A stretch of DNA of 64,000 bases, taken from contig JAPWAE010000003.1 in the NCBI GenBank assembly GCA_041432705.1, positions 186,001 through 250,000 on the forward strand, in the 5' to 3' direction. Shown here in pieces: positions 52,447 through 61,468 of the stretch. A program made the position numbers and the translations under genes. The notes under the pieces were generated by a model. It was not told the origin of the DNA, did no database searches, and worked only from the letters and a program-made list of their open reading frames with translations. Origin of the DNA: Pauljensenia sp018375675 (GTDB lineage: Bacteria > Actinomycetota > Actinomycetes > Actinomycetales > Actinomycetaceae). The first letter of the stretch is position 1; every line of letters starts with the position of its first letter.

Positions 52447-53463
52447 GTAGCGCACGCGCGAATCCACGATGTTGTCGTAAGCCTGCGTGATCTCCTCGCC
52501 GGTGATCATCTCAACCTGCGGGATGACGCCGTGCTCAGCGCAGAAGTCGAGCATCTCCTGGGTTTCGGCGATGCCGCCGATCTGGGAGCCCGCGAAGGAC
52601 TTGCCGCCGTTGACGAAGGCGCGCAGCGGCAGGGAGACGGGCTCGGTTGGCAGACCCACATCGACGAAGACGCCGTAGGGGCGCAGGGCGGCCATGTAGC
52701 CGGCGTAGTCGAGGCCGTCGGCGGAGACGGTGCACAGGATGAGGTCGAAGGAGCCGCGCAGGGAGTCGAGCACGCCTTCCTCGCTGGTGGCGTAGAAGTG
52801 GTCGGCGCCGAAACGGCGGGCATCAGCTTCCTTGGAGCGACCGTGAGAGATGACGGAGACGTCCGCGCCCATGGCCTTGGCAATCTGCACACCCACGTGT
52901 CCGAGGCCGCCCATGCCGAGGATGGCGACGCGCGAGCCGGGGCCCACGTTGTAATGCTTGAGCGGCGAGTAGGTGGTGATGCCGGCGCACAGGAGGGGCG
53001 CGCAGGCGGAGAAGTCGAGGGATTCCGGCACGTGCAGCGCGAAGTCCTCGCGCACGGTGAAGCCGCGAGAGTAGCCGCCGGTCGTCGGGTTACCCTCGGC
53101 GTCGGCGCGGTAGGTCCACAGGGTGCCGGGCGTCGAGGTGCACCACTGCTCGTAGTCGGATTCGCACATCTCGCACGTGCCGCAGGAGCCAACCATACAG
53201 CCCACGCCCACTCGGTCCCCCACCTTGAACTTGGTGACGCCGGGGCCGACCTTGGCGACGGTGCCGACGAACTCATGGCCGGGCACGAGCGGGTAGGACA
53301 CTGGACCCCACTCGCCGCGGGCGGCGTGGATATCGGAGTGGCAGATGCCCGCGTAGGCGACGTCGAAGTAGATCTCCCCCTCACCGGGTTCACGAATGTC
53401 GATCTGCAGGGGGTGGAACTGGGTGGTGGCGTCGTCACAGCCGTAGGCGATCACGCTGGGCAT
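52405..53463 (-). CDS. Zinc-type NAD(P)-dependent alcohol dehydrogenase (CAD/YahK-like)
   Basis: A 352-residue medium-chain dehydrogenase. GICHSDIHAARGEWG supplies the catalytic zinc Cys, GHEFVGTVAKVGPGV the zinc His-Glu pair, and CMVGSCGTCEMCESDYEQWC the structural zinc cysteines. The Rossmann motif is VAILGMGGLGHVGVQIAKA. It belongs to the cinnamyl-alcohol/aldehyde reductase group related to YahK/AdhA; NADP preference and substrate are not determined. AAGGAG precedes the ATG. Its last codons form part of the island's right repeat, so the insertion did not disrupt it. Confidence 0.92.
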   Translation of the reverse strand: MPSVIAYGCDDATTQFHPLQIDIREPGEGEIYFDVAYAGICHSDIHAARGEWGPVSYPLVPGHEFVGTVAKVGPGVTKFKVGDRVGVGCMVGSCGTCEMCESDYEQWCTSTPGTLWTYRADAEGNPTTGGYSRGFTVREDFALHVPESLDFSACAPLLCAGITTYSPLKHYNVGPGSRVAILGMGGLGHVGVQIAKAMGADVSVISHGRSKEADARRFGADHFYATSEEGVLDSLRGSFDLILCTVSADGLDYAGYMAALRPYGVFVDVGLPTEPVSLPLRAFVNGGKSFAGSQIGGIAETQEMLDFCAEHGVIPQVEMITGEEITQAYDNIVDSRVRYRYVIDTSTFPESA

Positions 53464-53515
53464 GAGAACTCCTTTGTCCGGTCAATTGGGTTGCTAGAAG
53501 CATACTCCAGAAACA

Positions 53516-53541
53516 AAAACCCCGGCGCGTGGGCGCCGGGG
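53516..53541 (-). terminator. Terminator of tRNA-His
   Basis: CCCCGGCGC and GCGCCGGGG pair perfectly with a 4-base loop; a T-run (GTTTTTG) follows on the minus strand. Confidence 0.85.
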
Positions 53542-53544
53542 CGG

Positions 53545-53620
53545 TGGGGTGGCTGACGGGACTCGAACCCGCGACGTCCTGGACCACAACCAGGTGCTCT
53601 ACCAACTGAACTACAGCCAC
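53545..53620 (-). tRNA. tRNA-His (anticodon GTG)
   Basis: Acceptor GTGGCTG pairs with CAGCCAC; the anticodon stem is CCTGG/CCAGG with GTG; the T-arm is CGGGTTCGAGTCCCG. CCA is encoded. The base at 53621 supplies the extra 5' G (G-1) opposite discriminator C, as expected for tRNA-His. Confidence 0.96.
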
Positions 53621-53711
53621 CATCGCGTCGCCGCGAAGGCAACGGGTAGAGTCTAGCACTACCCACCCGAGCTTGGAAACTCGAGCACTGCCCTCACGGC
53701 GGTGGCGTGCA

Positions 53712-54629
53712 TCACCAGTGGGCGCGAGCGGAGATCGCGTCGGCGAAGTTGCCGAGCGCGCCGGGGGTGGCAGCCAGGTAGAGGTCGGCGTCCACGAGGG
53801 AGACCTCCATGACCAGGAAGGAGCCCTTGCCGTCGGGGACCAGGTCCACACGGTTGAAGAGGAACTGCTCGTCGTGACCCAGGCGCGAGCGCACGTAGCC
53901 GTGCAGGACGCGGCGGATCTCCTCGCCCCACTTCCACGCGACGGAGTCGGCGGCCTCGGCGGTCACCACGGCCTCGTGGACGGCAGCGTCGCTGACCGAC
54001 GCGGGGTGCAGGGCGGAGCGCTTCTCGACGGCGTGGGAGACCAGGCCGTTGAAGAAGACGAGCGAGATCTCGCCGTGCAGGTCGATCTCCTCGACGTAGC
54101 GCTGAATCATGACGGAGCGCCCCTCGCCGAGCAGGCCCTGGACCTGGCGCATGGCAGCCTGGCGCTGGCGCGTGTCGACGGTCGTGTAACGGCCGATGTC
54201 GCGCACGCCGGAGGACACGGCGGGCTTGACGACGAACTCGCCGAAGGCCGGGAAGCGCGTGTGGATCTGGTGCTTAGACAGGTTCTGCTCGGGCTCCAGC
54301 CAGTTCGTGGGAATCGTGGGCATGCCCAGGGCGGCCAGTTCCTTGAGGTAGTGCTTGTCTGTGTTCCAGTTCAGCACGTCCGCGGAGTTCTGCACGCGAC
54401 TCAGCTGCTTCGTCCACTCCAGGAACGCGGCGCGGTCGCTCGCGTAGTCGGACACGGAGCGCACGACGACCATGCCAGCCTCGGACCAGTCGACGTCGGG
54501 GTCGTTCCACACCTTGATCTGGGGGTCGCACCCGCGCGCCGCCAGCTCGTCGAGCAGACCTTCCTCGCCTTTGAAGAGGTTGGGCATGGACTTGCAGGTC
54601 ACCAGGGTGACTTTGGGATGGGCCGTCAT
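53712..54629 (-). CDS. ATP-grasp domain protein next to ddl
   Basis: 305 residues. The N-terminal domain has VDWSEAGMVVVRSVSDYASD, the ATP-grasp fold follows with FVVKPAVSSGVRDIGRY, VMIQRYVEEIDLHGEISLVF and VDLVPDGKGSFLVMEVSLVD, where Asp/Glu ligands for Mg-ATP are present. Relatives include RimK-like and cycloserine-type ligases. Such enzymes join a carboxylate to an amine, thiol or amino acid. The gene is immediately downstream of D-Ala-D-Ala ligase (52-base gap), hinting at a peptide- or amino-acid-ligation role. The actual substrate is unknown. Confidence 0.8.
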   Translation of the reverse strand: MTAHPKVTLVTCKSMPNLFKGEEGLLDELAARGCDPQIKVWNDPDVDWSEAGMVVVRSVSDYASDRAAFLEWTKQLSRVQNSADVLNWNTDKHYLKELAALGMPTIPTNWLEPEQNLSKHQIHTRFPAFGEFVVKPAVSSGVRDIGRYTTVDTRQRQAAMRQVQGLLGEGRSVMIQRYVEEIDLHGEISLVFFNGLVSHAVEKRSALHPASVSDAAVHEAVVTAEAADSVAWKWGEEIRRVLHGYVRSRLGHDEQFLFNRVDLVPDGKGSFLVMEVSLVDADLYLAATPGALGNFADAISARAHW

Positions 54630-54681
54630 AGTGTTCTTTCTGTCGTGGGGATGAAGGATGAACGAGGTCGTGGCTGGGAAC

Positions 54682-55818
54682 TCACCGCAGGCCGAGCGGG
54701 CGCTGCGCGGCCTCGGTCAGCAGTTCGGTCAGCAGATCCGGGTAGGACAGGCCCGCGGCGGCCCACATCTGCGGGTACATCGAGATGGGCGTGAAACCGG
54801 GCATCGTGTTGACTTCGTTGATGATGACGGTGTCGGTCGCCTCGTCGAGGAAGAAGTCGACGCGCGCCAGGCCCTCGCACTCGAGGGCGTCGAAGGCACG
54901 CCACGCGGTCTCGCGGATGCGATCGGCGTATTCGGGGGTGACGTCGGCCGGGCAGGACAGGCCGACGACGTCGTCCACGTACTTGTGCTCGTAGTCGTAG
55001 AACTCGCCCTCGGGGACGACGATCTCGCCCAGGGGCGCGGTGCCGCTACGCCAGTCGGAGCGCGAGCCGAGGACGCCGCACTCAACCTCGCGGCCGGAGA
55101 TCGAGGCCTCGACGATGATGCGCGGGTCGTGGTTCGCGGCCTCCTTAATCGCCACGGGCAGATCCTCGCGGCAGGTGACGCGCGAAATGCCGACCGAGGA
55201 GCCGGCGCGGCAAGGCTTGACGAAGACGGGGAAGCCCAGGCGCTCGATGCGATCCATGCAGGCGGTGGCGTCGGCGTCCCACTGGCGGGCGGTGACCAGC
55301 TCCCACTGGCCCACGTCGATGCCGGCGGCGGCCAGGACGGTCTTGGTGAGATGCTTGTCCATGGACACGGCCGAGGAGGTCACGCCACAGCCCACGTAGC
55401 GCACACCGGCCATCTCGAAGAGACCCTGGATGGTGCCATCCTCGCCGTAGGGGCCGTGCAGGAGCGGGAACACGATGTCCACGTGGCCCAGGTCCTCCAC
55501 GCCGACGACGCGCGAGTCCGGGGCGTCCGGGTCGCCCTCGTAGGTGAGCTCGACGAGGTTGCCCTCGCCCGGGGTGAGAGCGACGCGGGTCGATCCGGCG
55601 GTGACGGACTGGCCCTTCCCGTCCTTAAATTCCAGCGCCGACGGGTCATCGGCGACGCGCACCCACTGGCCGTCGCGCGTGATACCCAGCGGGATCACAT
55701 CCCACTTGGTGCGGTCGATAGCGGTCAGGATGCCGGCGGCCGTCGAGCACGAGATCTCATGCTCGGAGGAGCGCCCACCGAAGACGATGAGGACGCGAGG
55801 ACGAGAAATTGCAGTCAT
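54682..55818 (-). CDS. ddl: D-alanine--D-alanine ligase
   Basis: A 378-residue ATP-grasp enzyme that makes the D-Ala-D-Ala terminus of peptidoglycan. VLIVFGGRSSEHEISCSTA (N-terminal), FPLLHGPYGEDGTIQGLFE (about residue 120), FVKPCRAGSSVGISRV and INEVNTMPGFTPISMYPQM (metal ligands) are the Ddl signatures. The Ser before GISR and the Tyr-containing loop are in place. Order gpsA-ddl is conserved in actinobacteria. Confidence 0.97.
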   Translation of the reverse strand: MTAISRPRVLIVFGGRSSEHEISCSTAAGILTAIDRTKWDVIPLGITRDGQWVRVADDPSALEFKDGKGQSVTAGSTRVALTPGEGNLVELTYEGDPDAPDSRVVGVEDLGHVDIVFPLLHGPYGEDGTIQGLFEMAGVRYVGCGVTSSAVSMDKHLTKTVLAAAGIDVGQWELVTARQWDADATACMDRIERLGFPVFVKPCRAGSSVGISRVTCREDLPVAIKEAANHDPRIIVEASISGREVECGVLGSRSDWRSGTAPLGEIVVPEGEFYDYEHKYVDDVVGLSCPADVTPEYADRIRETAWRAFDALECEGLARVDFFLDEATDTVIINEVNTMPGFTPISMYPQMWAAAGLSYPDLLTELLTEAAQRPLGLR

Positions 55819-55868
55819 GGGTCCAAGACTACCGCGCGGGAGGCGTTCGGTGCCCGCGTGCGCGGCGT

Positions 55869-56888
55869 TTAGACCAGCTCGATCTTCCAGCCGTCCATCT
55901 TCTGCGGGCGCGCAAGCAGCATGCGGCCCATGTCCTCGATGCTCGCGCGTCCCTCGACGACCTCGACGACGGCGCCCGTAATCGGCATGTCGACGCCGAC
56001 GGAGGCCGCGACCTGGAGGATCGGCGACGCCGACGCGACGCCCTCAACGACGCCCGGGGACAGAGCGAGGGCCTCGGCCAGTCCCATGCCGGAGCCGAGG
56101 CGGTGACCGAGGGAGAAGTTACGCGACAGGCGCGAGGAGCATGTGGCGACGAGGTCGCCGATGCCGGACAGGCCCGCAAAGGTTGCGGGGTCCGCACCGA
56201 GGGCGGTGCCCAGGCGCGTCATCTCCGCCAGGCCGCGCGTGATGAGGGTCGAGCGCGTGTTGATGCCCAGGCCCATGCCTTCGGCCGCGCCGATCGCGAC
56301 CGCGATGACGTTCTTCGTGGCGCCCGCCATCTCCGTACCGACGACGTCGGTGGACACGTAGGGGCGGAAGTAGGAGTTGTGGCAGGCCTTCGCGATCTCC
56401 TTGGCCAGCTCCACGTCGGTTGCAGCCACGACCGTCGCCGTGGGCTGGCGCTGCGCGATCTCGCGCGAGAGGTTCGGGCCGGACAGGACGGCGATGCGGC
56501 CACTCGGTACACCCGAGGCCTCGGAGATGATCTCGTCGACGCGCTTGAGGGAGCCGAGCTCCAAGCCCTTGGCCAGGGACAGCAGGGCGACGTCTGGGGC
56601 GAAAGACTCGCGCGCGGCGCTCAGGGTGGCGCGCACGGCCTTGACGGGTACGGCCACGACAACGAGCTCGCGGCCGGCGACGGCCTCGGCGATGTCGGTG
56701 GTCGCGCTGATGCGCTCCGACAGGGCGATCCCCGGGAGGTAGGTCGGGTTCTCTCCCCCATTGATGAACGAGATCGTGTCGGCGTTACGCCCCCACATCG
56801 TCACGCTCACGCCCGCGTCGGCGAGCACCTGCGCGAATGTCGTTCCCCATGCGCCCGTTCCCAGCACGGCTGCTGTTGTCATACTCAT
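55869..56888 (-). CDS. gpsA: Glycerol-3-phosphate dehydrogenase [NAD(P)+]
   Basis: A 339-residue cytoplasmic enzyme that reduces dihydroxyacetone phosphate to sn-glycerol-3-phosphate for phospholipid synthesis. The N-terminal Rossmann motif is VLGTGAWGTTFAQVLA (about residue 9), with VSLAKGLE-like LLSLAKGLELGSL and LSGPNLSREIAQ mid-protein. The catalytic Lys lies in GATKNVIAVAIGAAEGMGLG (about 190), and LSGIGDLVATCSSRLSRNF follows. Upstream of ddl, same strand, 51-base gap. Confidence 0.96.
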   Translation of the reverse strand: MSMTTAAVLGTGAWGTTFAQVLADAGVSVTMWGRNADTISFINGGENPTYLPGIALSERISATTDIAEAVAGRELVVVAVPVKAVRATLSAARESFAPDVALLSLAKGLELGSLKRVDEIISEASGVPSGRIAVLSGPNLSREIAQRQPTATVVAATDVELAKEIAKACHNSYFRPYVSTDVVGTEMAGATKNVIAVAIGAAEGMGLGINTRSTLITRGLAEMTRLGTALGADPATFAGLSGIGDLVATCSSRLSRNFSLGHRLGSGMGLAEALALSPGVVEGVASASPILQVAASVGVDMPITGAVVEVVEGRASIEDMGRMLLARPQKMDGWKIELV

Positions 56889-56952
56889 CGAGACCTCCCT
56901 GTCGAGGCCATTCTACTAGGATTGAAACAACCGACCCGCACCAGGAGGAACT

Positions 56953-57597
56953 GTGTCTCACCGTCGAGCCCTCGCCGCGAGCGCGGCCGCCTCACTGCTC
57001 CTGTTGGGTGCGTGTGTGCCCGGAGCCCCAACGAACGTGCCTCAGTCAGCCGAGGCCTCATCGAGCGCCTCCTCCCCCGAGGCGTCTGCGACCGCGAGCG
57101 CGGCGCCCGAGACAACGCCGACGCCAGAGCCTGGTCTGGATGCAACCAAGCCGATCAACGCCGACAACTGGATGTCGAGCGTGGAGGGGTTACCTCCAGT
57201 GCGCTCGGATGACCCGACGAAGGCGCTGGCACTGACGGGGATTCGCGCGGCGACGCACGAGGGTTTCACGCGGGTCGTGCTGGAGTTCGCTGGCAAGGGC
57301 ACGCCGGGAGTGCGGAGTGCGGCATGGACGGATGAGGCAGTGGAACAGGGCCGAGGCCTGCCGATCCAGGTCGAGGGGCAAGCAGTCTTGGATCTGGTCA
57401 TTGACGGCACGCCGATGACTGCGACCGAGAATCCCTACCCAAGCGGCATGCACACGCGCGCCGGTGACCTGGACGTCGTCTCGGACGGCACCTTCGAGGA
57501 CAACACGCACGTCGTCATCGGGGCGCCGGCCGCGCGCCAATTCCAGATCGGATTCTTGTCCGACCCGGTGCGCATGGTCATCGATGTCCGCGACTAG
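56953..57597 (+). CDS. AMIN-like domain lipoprotein
   Basis: 214 residues. A signal peptide with lipobox LLLGAC ends near residue 21, then a Ser/Ala/Pro/Thr-rich linker (about 25-60). The C-terminal domain (about 85-214) contains RAATHEGFTRVVLEFAGKG, GDLDVVSDGTFEDNTHVVIG and FLSDPVRMVIDVRD, matching the AMIN-like domain found in actinobacterial envelope proteins. A role in peptidoglycan binding or envelope stress is inferred. Start is GTG; AGGAGG lies just upstream. Its stop overlaps the convergent plsC stop by 4 bases. Confidence 0.85.
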   Translation: MSHRRALAASAAASLLLLGACVPGAPTNVPQSAEASSSASSPEASATASAAPETTPTPEPGLDATKPINADNWMSSVEGLPPVRSDDPTKALALTGIRAATHEGFTRVVLEFAGKGTPGVRSAAWTDEAVEQGRGLPIQVEGQAVLDLVIDGTPMTATENPYPSGMHTRAGDLDVVSDGTFEDNTHVVIGAPAARQFQIGFLSDPVRMVIDVRD

Positions 57598-58367
57598 CCC
57601 TTCTTGCGGGCTTTCTTCGCCTTCTTGGCCTTCTTCGCGAGTTCTTCTTCCCACCAGGGGCCGGCCTGCGTGGTGGGGTCCCACACCTGCTCGGGGACGG
57701 GCAGACCACGCAGCTTGCCCACGCCCGCGCGCACGGCATCACTGATGCGCTTGGTCGCCTCGTTGACGGCCTCGTGATCCTGTGAGCCGGCGGGGCTCAT
57801 GAGGTCCGACAGGTCGACGGGCTCGCCGAAGTGGTACGAGACGTGCCGGCCCGGTCGCATGTCGATGCCCTTGGCGTTGTACGGGGCCATGATGTCCTGC
57901 GGTCCCCACTGCGAGACGGGGATGACGGGCACGCCCGTGTCGAGGGCCAGGCGGGCGGCACCCGACTTGAACTCCATGGGCCACTGGTCGGGGTCACGCG
58001 TGAGAGTGCCCTCGGGAAAGATGCCGACAACCTCGCCGGCTTTCAGGGCCTCGCGGGTGGGTGCCAGGACGGCCGAGGGGTTGGAGTCGCGGTTGACGGG
58101 AATCAGGCCCATTCCCTTGATGATCCAGCCGAACACCGGCACGGAGAACATCGACTTCTTCGCCAGGAAGCGCACGGCGGTGTCGCGCTTCATGAAGTAC
58201 CAGCACAGGCACAGCGGGTCCACGTTGGACAGGTGGTTGGGCACCAGGAGGAAGCCGCCCTCGGCGGGCAGATTCTCTTCGCCCGTCACGGTGAACTTGA
58301 TCCAGGGCGTCATGATGGGCGTCAGGACGCCCTTGGCGAAGGTGTAAAAGCCGGAGACAGCACTCAT
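57594..58367 (-). CDS. plsC: 1-acyl-sn-glycerol-3-phosphate acyltransferase
   Basis: A 257-residue membrane-associated acyltransferase that makes phosphatidic acid from lysophosphatidic acid. The catalytic H-x4-D motif is NHLSNVDPLCL (about residue 41). Later FPEGTLTRDPDQWPMEFKSG and VIPVSQWGPQDIM are conserved. The C-terminus is lysine-rich. It belongs to the lipid and envelope block with gpsA and the DAGK-family gene. Overlapping stops with the AMIN-like gene imply tight packing. Confidence 0.92.
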   Translation of the reverse strand: MSAVSGFYTFAKGVLTPIMTPWIKFTVTGEENLPAEGGFLLVPNHLSNVDPLCLCWYFMKRDTAVRFLAKKSMFSVPVFGWIIKGMGLIPVNRDSNPSAVLAPTREALKAGEVVGIFPEGTLTRDPDQWPMEFKSGAARLALDTGVPVIPVSQWGPQDIMAPYNAKGIDMRPGRHVSYHFGEPVDLSDLMSPAGSQDHEAVNEATKRISDAVRAGVGKLRGLPVPEQVWDPTTQAGPWWEEELAKKAKKAKKARKKG

Positions 58368-58417
58368 GGCTTCATTCTACGGGGAGCGCTGCGCCGGCGC
58401 GCTGGCCCACACGGACC

Positions 58418-59362
58418 TCACACCAGGACGGACACGACCCCGGGGGCAACGTCGACGGTGAAGGGGATCGAGGCGATGCGGTCACCATCCGCCATGGCGA
58501 TCATGCCTGCGGGGGCGGCGAAGGAGACGACCCGGGCGCTTTCCACCTCGATAGCCGGGTGTGCCTTCGCGCGGCCGGCGACGACGCGGGCGAGCACGGG
58601 CAGGGCGCGAGATAGCGGCAGGGGGCCGACGTGGCACACCTCGAGGACGCCGTCGCTCATGTCGGAGGATTCCACCAGGGTGATGCCGCCGCCGAAACGC
58701 CCGGAGTTGGACACCGACGCGATCCAGCCGCTCATGTTGCGCTCGACCCCGTCCACGGTCGCCACGATCTCAGTGGGTTCGTGCGAGGCCAGGGCCGCGA
58801 AGGCTCCGTAGCCGTAGGCCAGCGGGCCCGAGGTCAGCGACGATTCGTTGGCCAGGATGTTCGCGCGCGCATCCAGGCCGATCGAGACAATGCCGAGAGC
58901 CAGACGCACACCGTCACGCGAGCGCACCCACATGCCATCCAGGGGACGCACCCGAGAGGCCAGCCAATCGGAGGAGTCGGCCCCGGCCTCGTCGGAAGAA
59001 AAACCCAGAGGAGCCAGGGAACGAGCGCGCACCAGCGGGTCCGTGCCGATCCCCAGCGCGCGGCACAGGTCGTTGCCACGCCCGCCCGGCATGGGAACGA
59101 AGATCGCGTCGGACTCGTGACACCCGCGCGCCACCGCGCCCAGGTACCCGTCCCCGCCCAGAGCCGCGACGAAGGATCCGGACGCGACCTCGCCGGCGAT
59201 CGCCGCCGGGTCGTCGCCGGGCGTCGTCAGGCGAACCGCGACCTCCCAGCCGCCGCCGCGCAGGATGCGCACGATGCGCGGCCCCAGGCGCACGCTGCGC
59301 CCGCCCGCCGACATCGACGAGACGAGCAACAAAATGCTGCGACGCACGCCCGACGCGGCCAT
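58418..59362 (-). CDS. Diacylglycerol kinase-family lipid kinase
   Basis: About 314 residues with a DAGK catalytic domain: RRSILLLVSSMSAGGRS at the N-terminus, then VAALGGDGYLGAVARG, where the usual GGDGT reads GGDGY. FVPMPGGRGNDLCRALGI matches the conserved G-x-G-N-D-F/L-x-R region. The C-terminal half includes GRFGGGITLVESSDMSDGVL. Members phosphorylate diacylglycerol or related lipids. The ATG at 59362 sits four bases after the murA stop; a start at 59395 would overlap murA. The Tyr in place of Thr may alter nucleotide or substrate handling. Confidence 0.82.
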   Translation of the reverse strand: MAASGVRRSILLLVSSMSAGGRSVRLGPRIVRILRGGGWEVAVRLTTPGDDPAAIAGEVASGSFVAALGGDGYLGAVARGCHESDAIFVPMPGGRGNDLCRALGIGTDPLVRARSLAPLGFSSDEAGADSSDWLASRVRPLDGMWVRSRDGVRLALGIVSIGLDARANILANESSLTSGPLAYGYGAFAALASHEPTEIVATVDGVERNMSGWIASVSNSGRFGGGITLVESSDMSDGVLEVCHVGPLPLSRALPVLARVVAGRAKAHPAIEVESARVVSFAAPAGMIAMADGDRIASIPFTVDVAPGVVSVLV

Positions 59363-59366
59363 GATC

Positions 59367-60692
59367 TCAGGCGTCCAGGTAGCGCACGCGAGCATCCAGC
59401 TGGTGGAGCTTGCGCGTGAAGTGCTCGTAGCCGCGCGAAATCACGTCGATGCCCGACACGGTGGACGTGCCCGACGCAGCCAGGGCAGCGATCAGGTGGG
59501 AGAAGCCACCGCGCAGGTCCGGAACCTCGATATCCGCGCTGTGCAGCGGGGTCGGGCCCGAAATGACCGCCGAGTGGTAGTAGTTCTTCTGGCCAAAGCG
59601 GCAGGGCGTCCCACCCAGGCACTCGCGGTAGACCTGGATGTTCGCACCCATCTTGCGCAGCGCCTCAGTGAAGCCGAAACGGTTCTCGTACACGGTCTCG
59701 TGCACGATCGACAGGCCCTCGGCCTGGGTGAGGGCCACGACGAGGGGCTGCTGCCAGTCCGTCATGAAGCCCGGGTGCACGGCCGTCTCCAGGGCGATCG
59801 AGTGCAGAGGCTCGCCCGGGTGGTAGAAGCGGATGCCATCAGCGTCGATATCGAAGGCGCCGCCCACCTTGCGGAAGGTGTTGAGGAACGTTGTCATATC
59901 GGGCTGGTGAGCACCGCGCACGTAGATGTCGCCGCGGGTGGCCAGGGCGGCCGCGGCCCACGAGGCAGCCTCGATGCGATCCGGCAGGGCCGTGTGGCGG
60001 TAGCCGTTCAGCTTGGCGACGCCCTCAATGCGGATCGTACGATCCGTGTCCACCGAGATGATCGCACCCATCTTCTGCAGGACATTGATGAGGTCGAGGA
60101 TCTCCGGCTCAATGGCCGCGCCCTTCAGGGTCGTGATGCCCTCGTTGCGCACGGCCGTGAGCAGCGTCTGCTCGGTCGCGCCCACGGACGGGAAGGGCAG
60201 CTCGATGATCGCGCCGTGCAGGCCGGTAGCGGGGCGCTTGATGTGCACGCCGTCGGGCTGCTTGTCGACGATCGCGCCGAACTTGCGCAGCGTCTCCAGG
60301 TGGAAGTCGATGGGACGGCCACCAATCGCGCAGCCGCCCAGCTCAGGAATGAAAGCCTCGCCCAGCTGGTGCAGCAGCGGGCCGCAGAACAGGATCGGGA
60401 TGCGCGAGGCGCCCGCGAGCGTATCGATGTCAGAGCGCGAGGCGATCTTGACGTTCGAGGGATCCATGCGCAGCGTGCCACGATCCTGATCGAAGTCAAT
60501 CTGGACGCCGTGCAGGCTCAACAGATCCGAGACCACGTCCGTGTCGCGGATGAGCGGCACGTTGTAAAGCTCGGAGGGGGTGTCGGCGAGCAGCGACGCG
60601 ACCATCGCCTTGGGGACGAAGTTTTTCGCTCCGCGCACCGTGATCTCACCGCGCAGCGGATGGCCGCCCTCAACCTGAAGGATCGATGACAT
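59367..60692 (-). CDS. murA: UDP-N-acetylglucosamine 1-carboxyvinyltransferase
   Basis: A 441-residue cytoplasmic enzyme transferring enolpyruvate from PEP to UDP-GlcNAc, the first committed step of peptidoglycan synthesis. GGHPLRGEITVRGAKNFVPK includes the substrate-binding Lys-Asn. The active-site Cys lies in ELGGCAIGGRPIDFH (about residue 119), so the enzyme is expected to be of the fosfomycin-sensitive type. DMTTFLNTFRKVGG and DLRGGFSHLIAALAASGTST (C-terminal) follow. Transcribed after leuCD but separated by a hairpin. Confidence 0.96.
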   Translation of the reverse strand: MSSILQVEGGHPLRGEITVRGAKNFVPKAMVASLLADTPSELYNVPLIRDTDVVSDLLSLHGVQIDFDQDRGTLRMDPSNVKIASRSDIDTLAGASRIPILFCGPLLHQLGEAFIPELGGCAIGGRPIDFHLETLRKFGAIVDKQPDGVHIKRPATGLHGAIIELPFPSVGATEQTLLTAVRNEGITTLKGAAIEPEILDLINVLQKMGAIISVDTDRTIRIEGVAKLNGYRHTALPDRIEAASWAAAALATRGDIYVRGAHQPDMTTFLNTFRKVGGAFDIDADGIRFYHPGEPLHSIALETAVHPGFMTDWQQPLVVALTQAEGLSIVHETVYENRFGFTEALRKMGANIQVYRECLGGTPCRFGQKNYYHSAVISGPTPLHSADIEVPDLRGGFSHLIAALAASGTSTVSGIDVISRGYEHFTRKLHQLDARVRYLDA

Positions 60693-60714
60693 GAGTGCTC
60701 CTCACTATGACGTA

Positions 60715-60747
60715 ACTGGCCCCTACTCTAGCTAGGTAGGGGCCAGT
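60715..60747 (-). terminator. Hairpin between leuD and murA
   Basis: ACTGGCCCCTAC and GTAGGGGCCAGT pair perfectly over 12 bp with a 9-base loop, 14 bases past the leuD stop. No T-run is present. Confidence 0.65.
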
Positions 60748-60760
60748 ATGCGCAGTGCTT

Positions 60761-61393
60761 TCAGCTGCGAGCCGACACAACTTCTTCCTTGGGCAAGAAT
60801 TTCGCCGGGAGCGTGCGCGGCTTGAAGGACGGGCGCGCAGCCTCGTAAGCCGCGATCTCGTCCTCATGACGCAGGGTCAGGGCGATGTCGTCCAGGCCCT
60901 CCATGAGGGTCCAGCGCACGTAGTCGTCAATCTGGAAGGTGCCCGAGATCGCACCGGCGCGCCAGGTCTTATCCTCCAGGGAGACGGTCACCTCGGTGCC
61001 GGGCTCGGTCTCGAGGAGCTTCCACAGGGACTCGCAGTCCTCCTGGGAGATGATGCCGGTGACCAGGCCCTGCTTGCCGGAGTTTCCGCGGAAAATATCC
61101 GCGAACTTAGGGGCCAGGACGACGCGGAAGCCGTAGTCCTTGAGCGCCCACACGGCGTGCTCACGCGAGGAGCCGGTGCCGAAGTCGGGACCCGCGATCA
61201 GGACGGAGCCGTTCTTGTAGGCGTCCTGGTTGAGGACGAAGTCCGGGTCGCCACGCCAGGCAGCGAAGAGGGCATCCTCGAAGCCCGTGCGGGTCACGCG
61301 CTTGAGGTAGACGGCGGGGATGATCTGGTCGGTATCGACGTTGGAGCGGCGCAGCGGGACGCCGATGCCGGTGTGGGTGATGAACTTTTCCAT
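60761..61393 (-). CDS. leuD: 3-isopropylmalate dehydratase small subunit
   Basis: A 210-residue subunit that pairs with LeuC to isomerise 2-isopropylmalate to 3-isopropylmalate in leucine synthesis. Signature stretches are GVPLRRSNVDTDQIIPAVYL, GPDFGTGSSREHAVWALKDY (about residue 70) and GNSGKQGLV. It follows leuC by 75 bases; the gap contains a GC-rich hairpin with the recurrent GAGGCCGGGGC arm (61424-61471). Confidence 0.96.
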   Translation of the reverse strand: MEKFITHTGIGVPLRRSNVDTDQIIPAVYLKRVTRTGFEDALFAAWRGDPDFVLNQDAYKNGSVLIAGPDFGTGSSREHAVWALKDYGFRVVLAPKFADIFRGNSGKQGLVTGIISQEDCESLWKLLETEPGTEVTVSLEDKTWRAGAISGTFQIDDYVRWTLMEGLDDIALTLRHEDEIAAYEAARPSFKPRTLPAKFLPKEEVVSARS

Positions 61394-61468
61394 GGGTGGT
61401 TGAGTCTTTTCTTCCGTGGGGGACGAGGCCGGGGCCCTCCCCCGCTGTCGGGTGGCGGAGGGCGGGCC

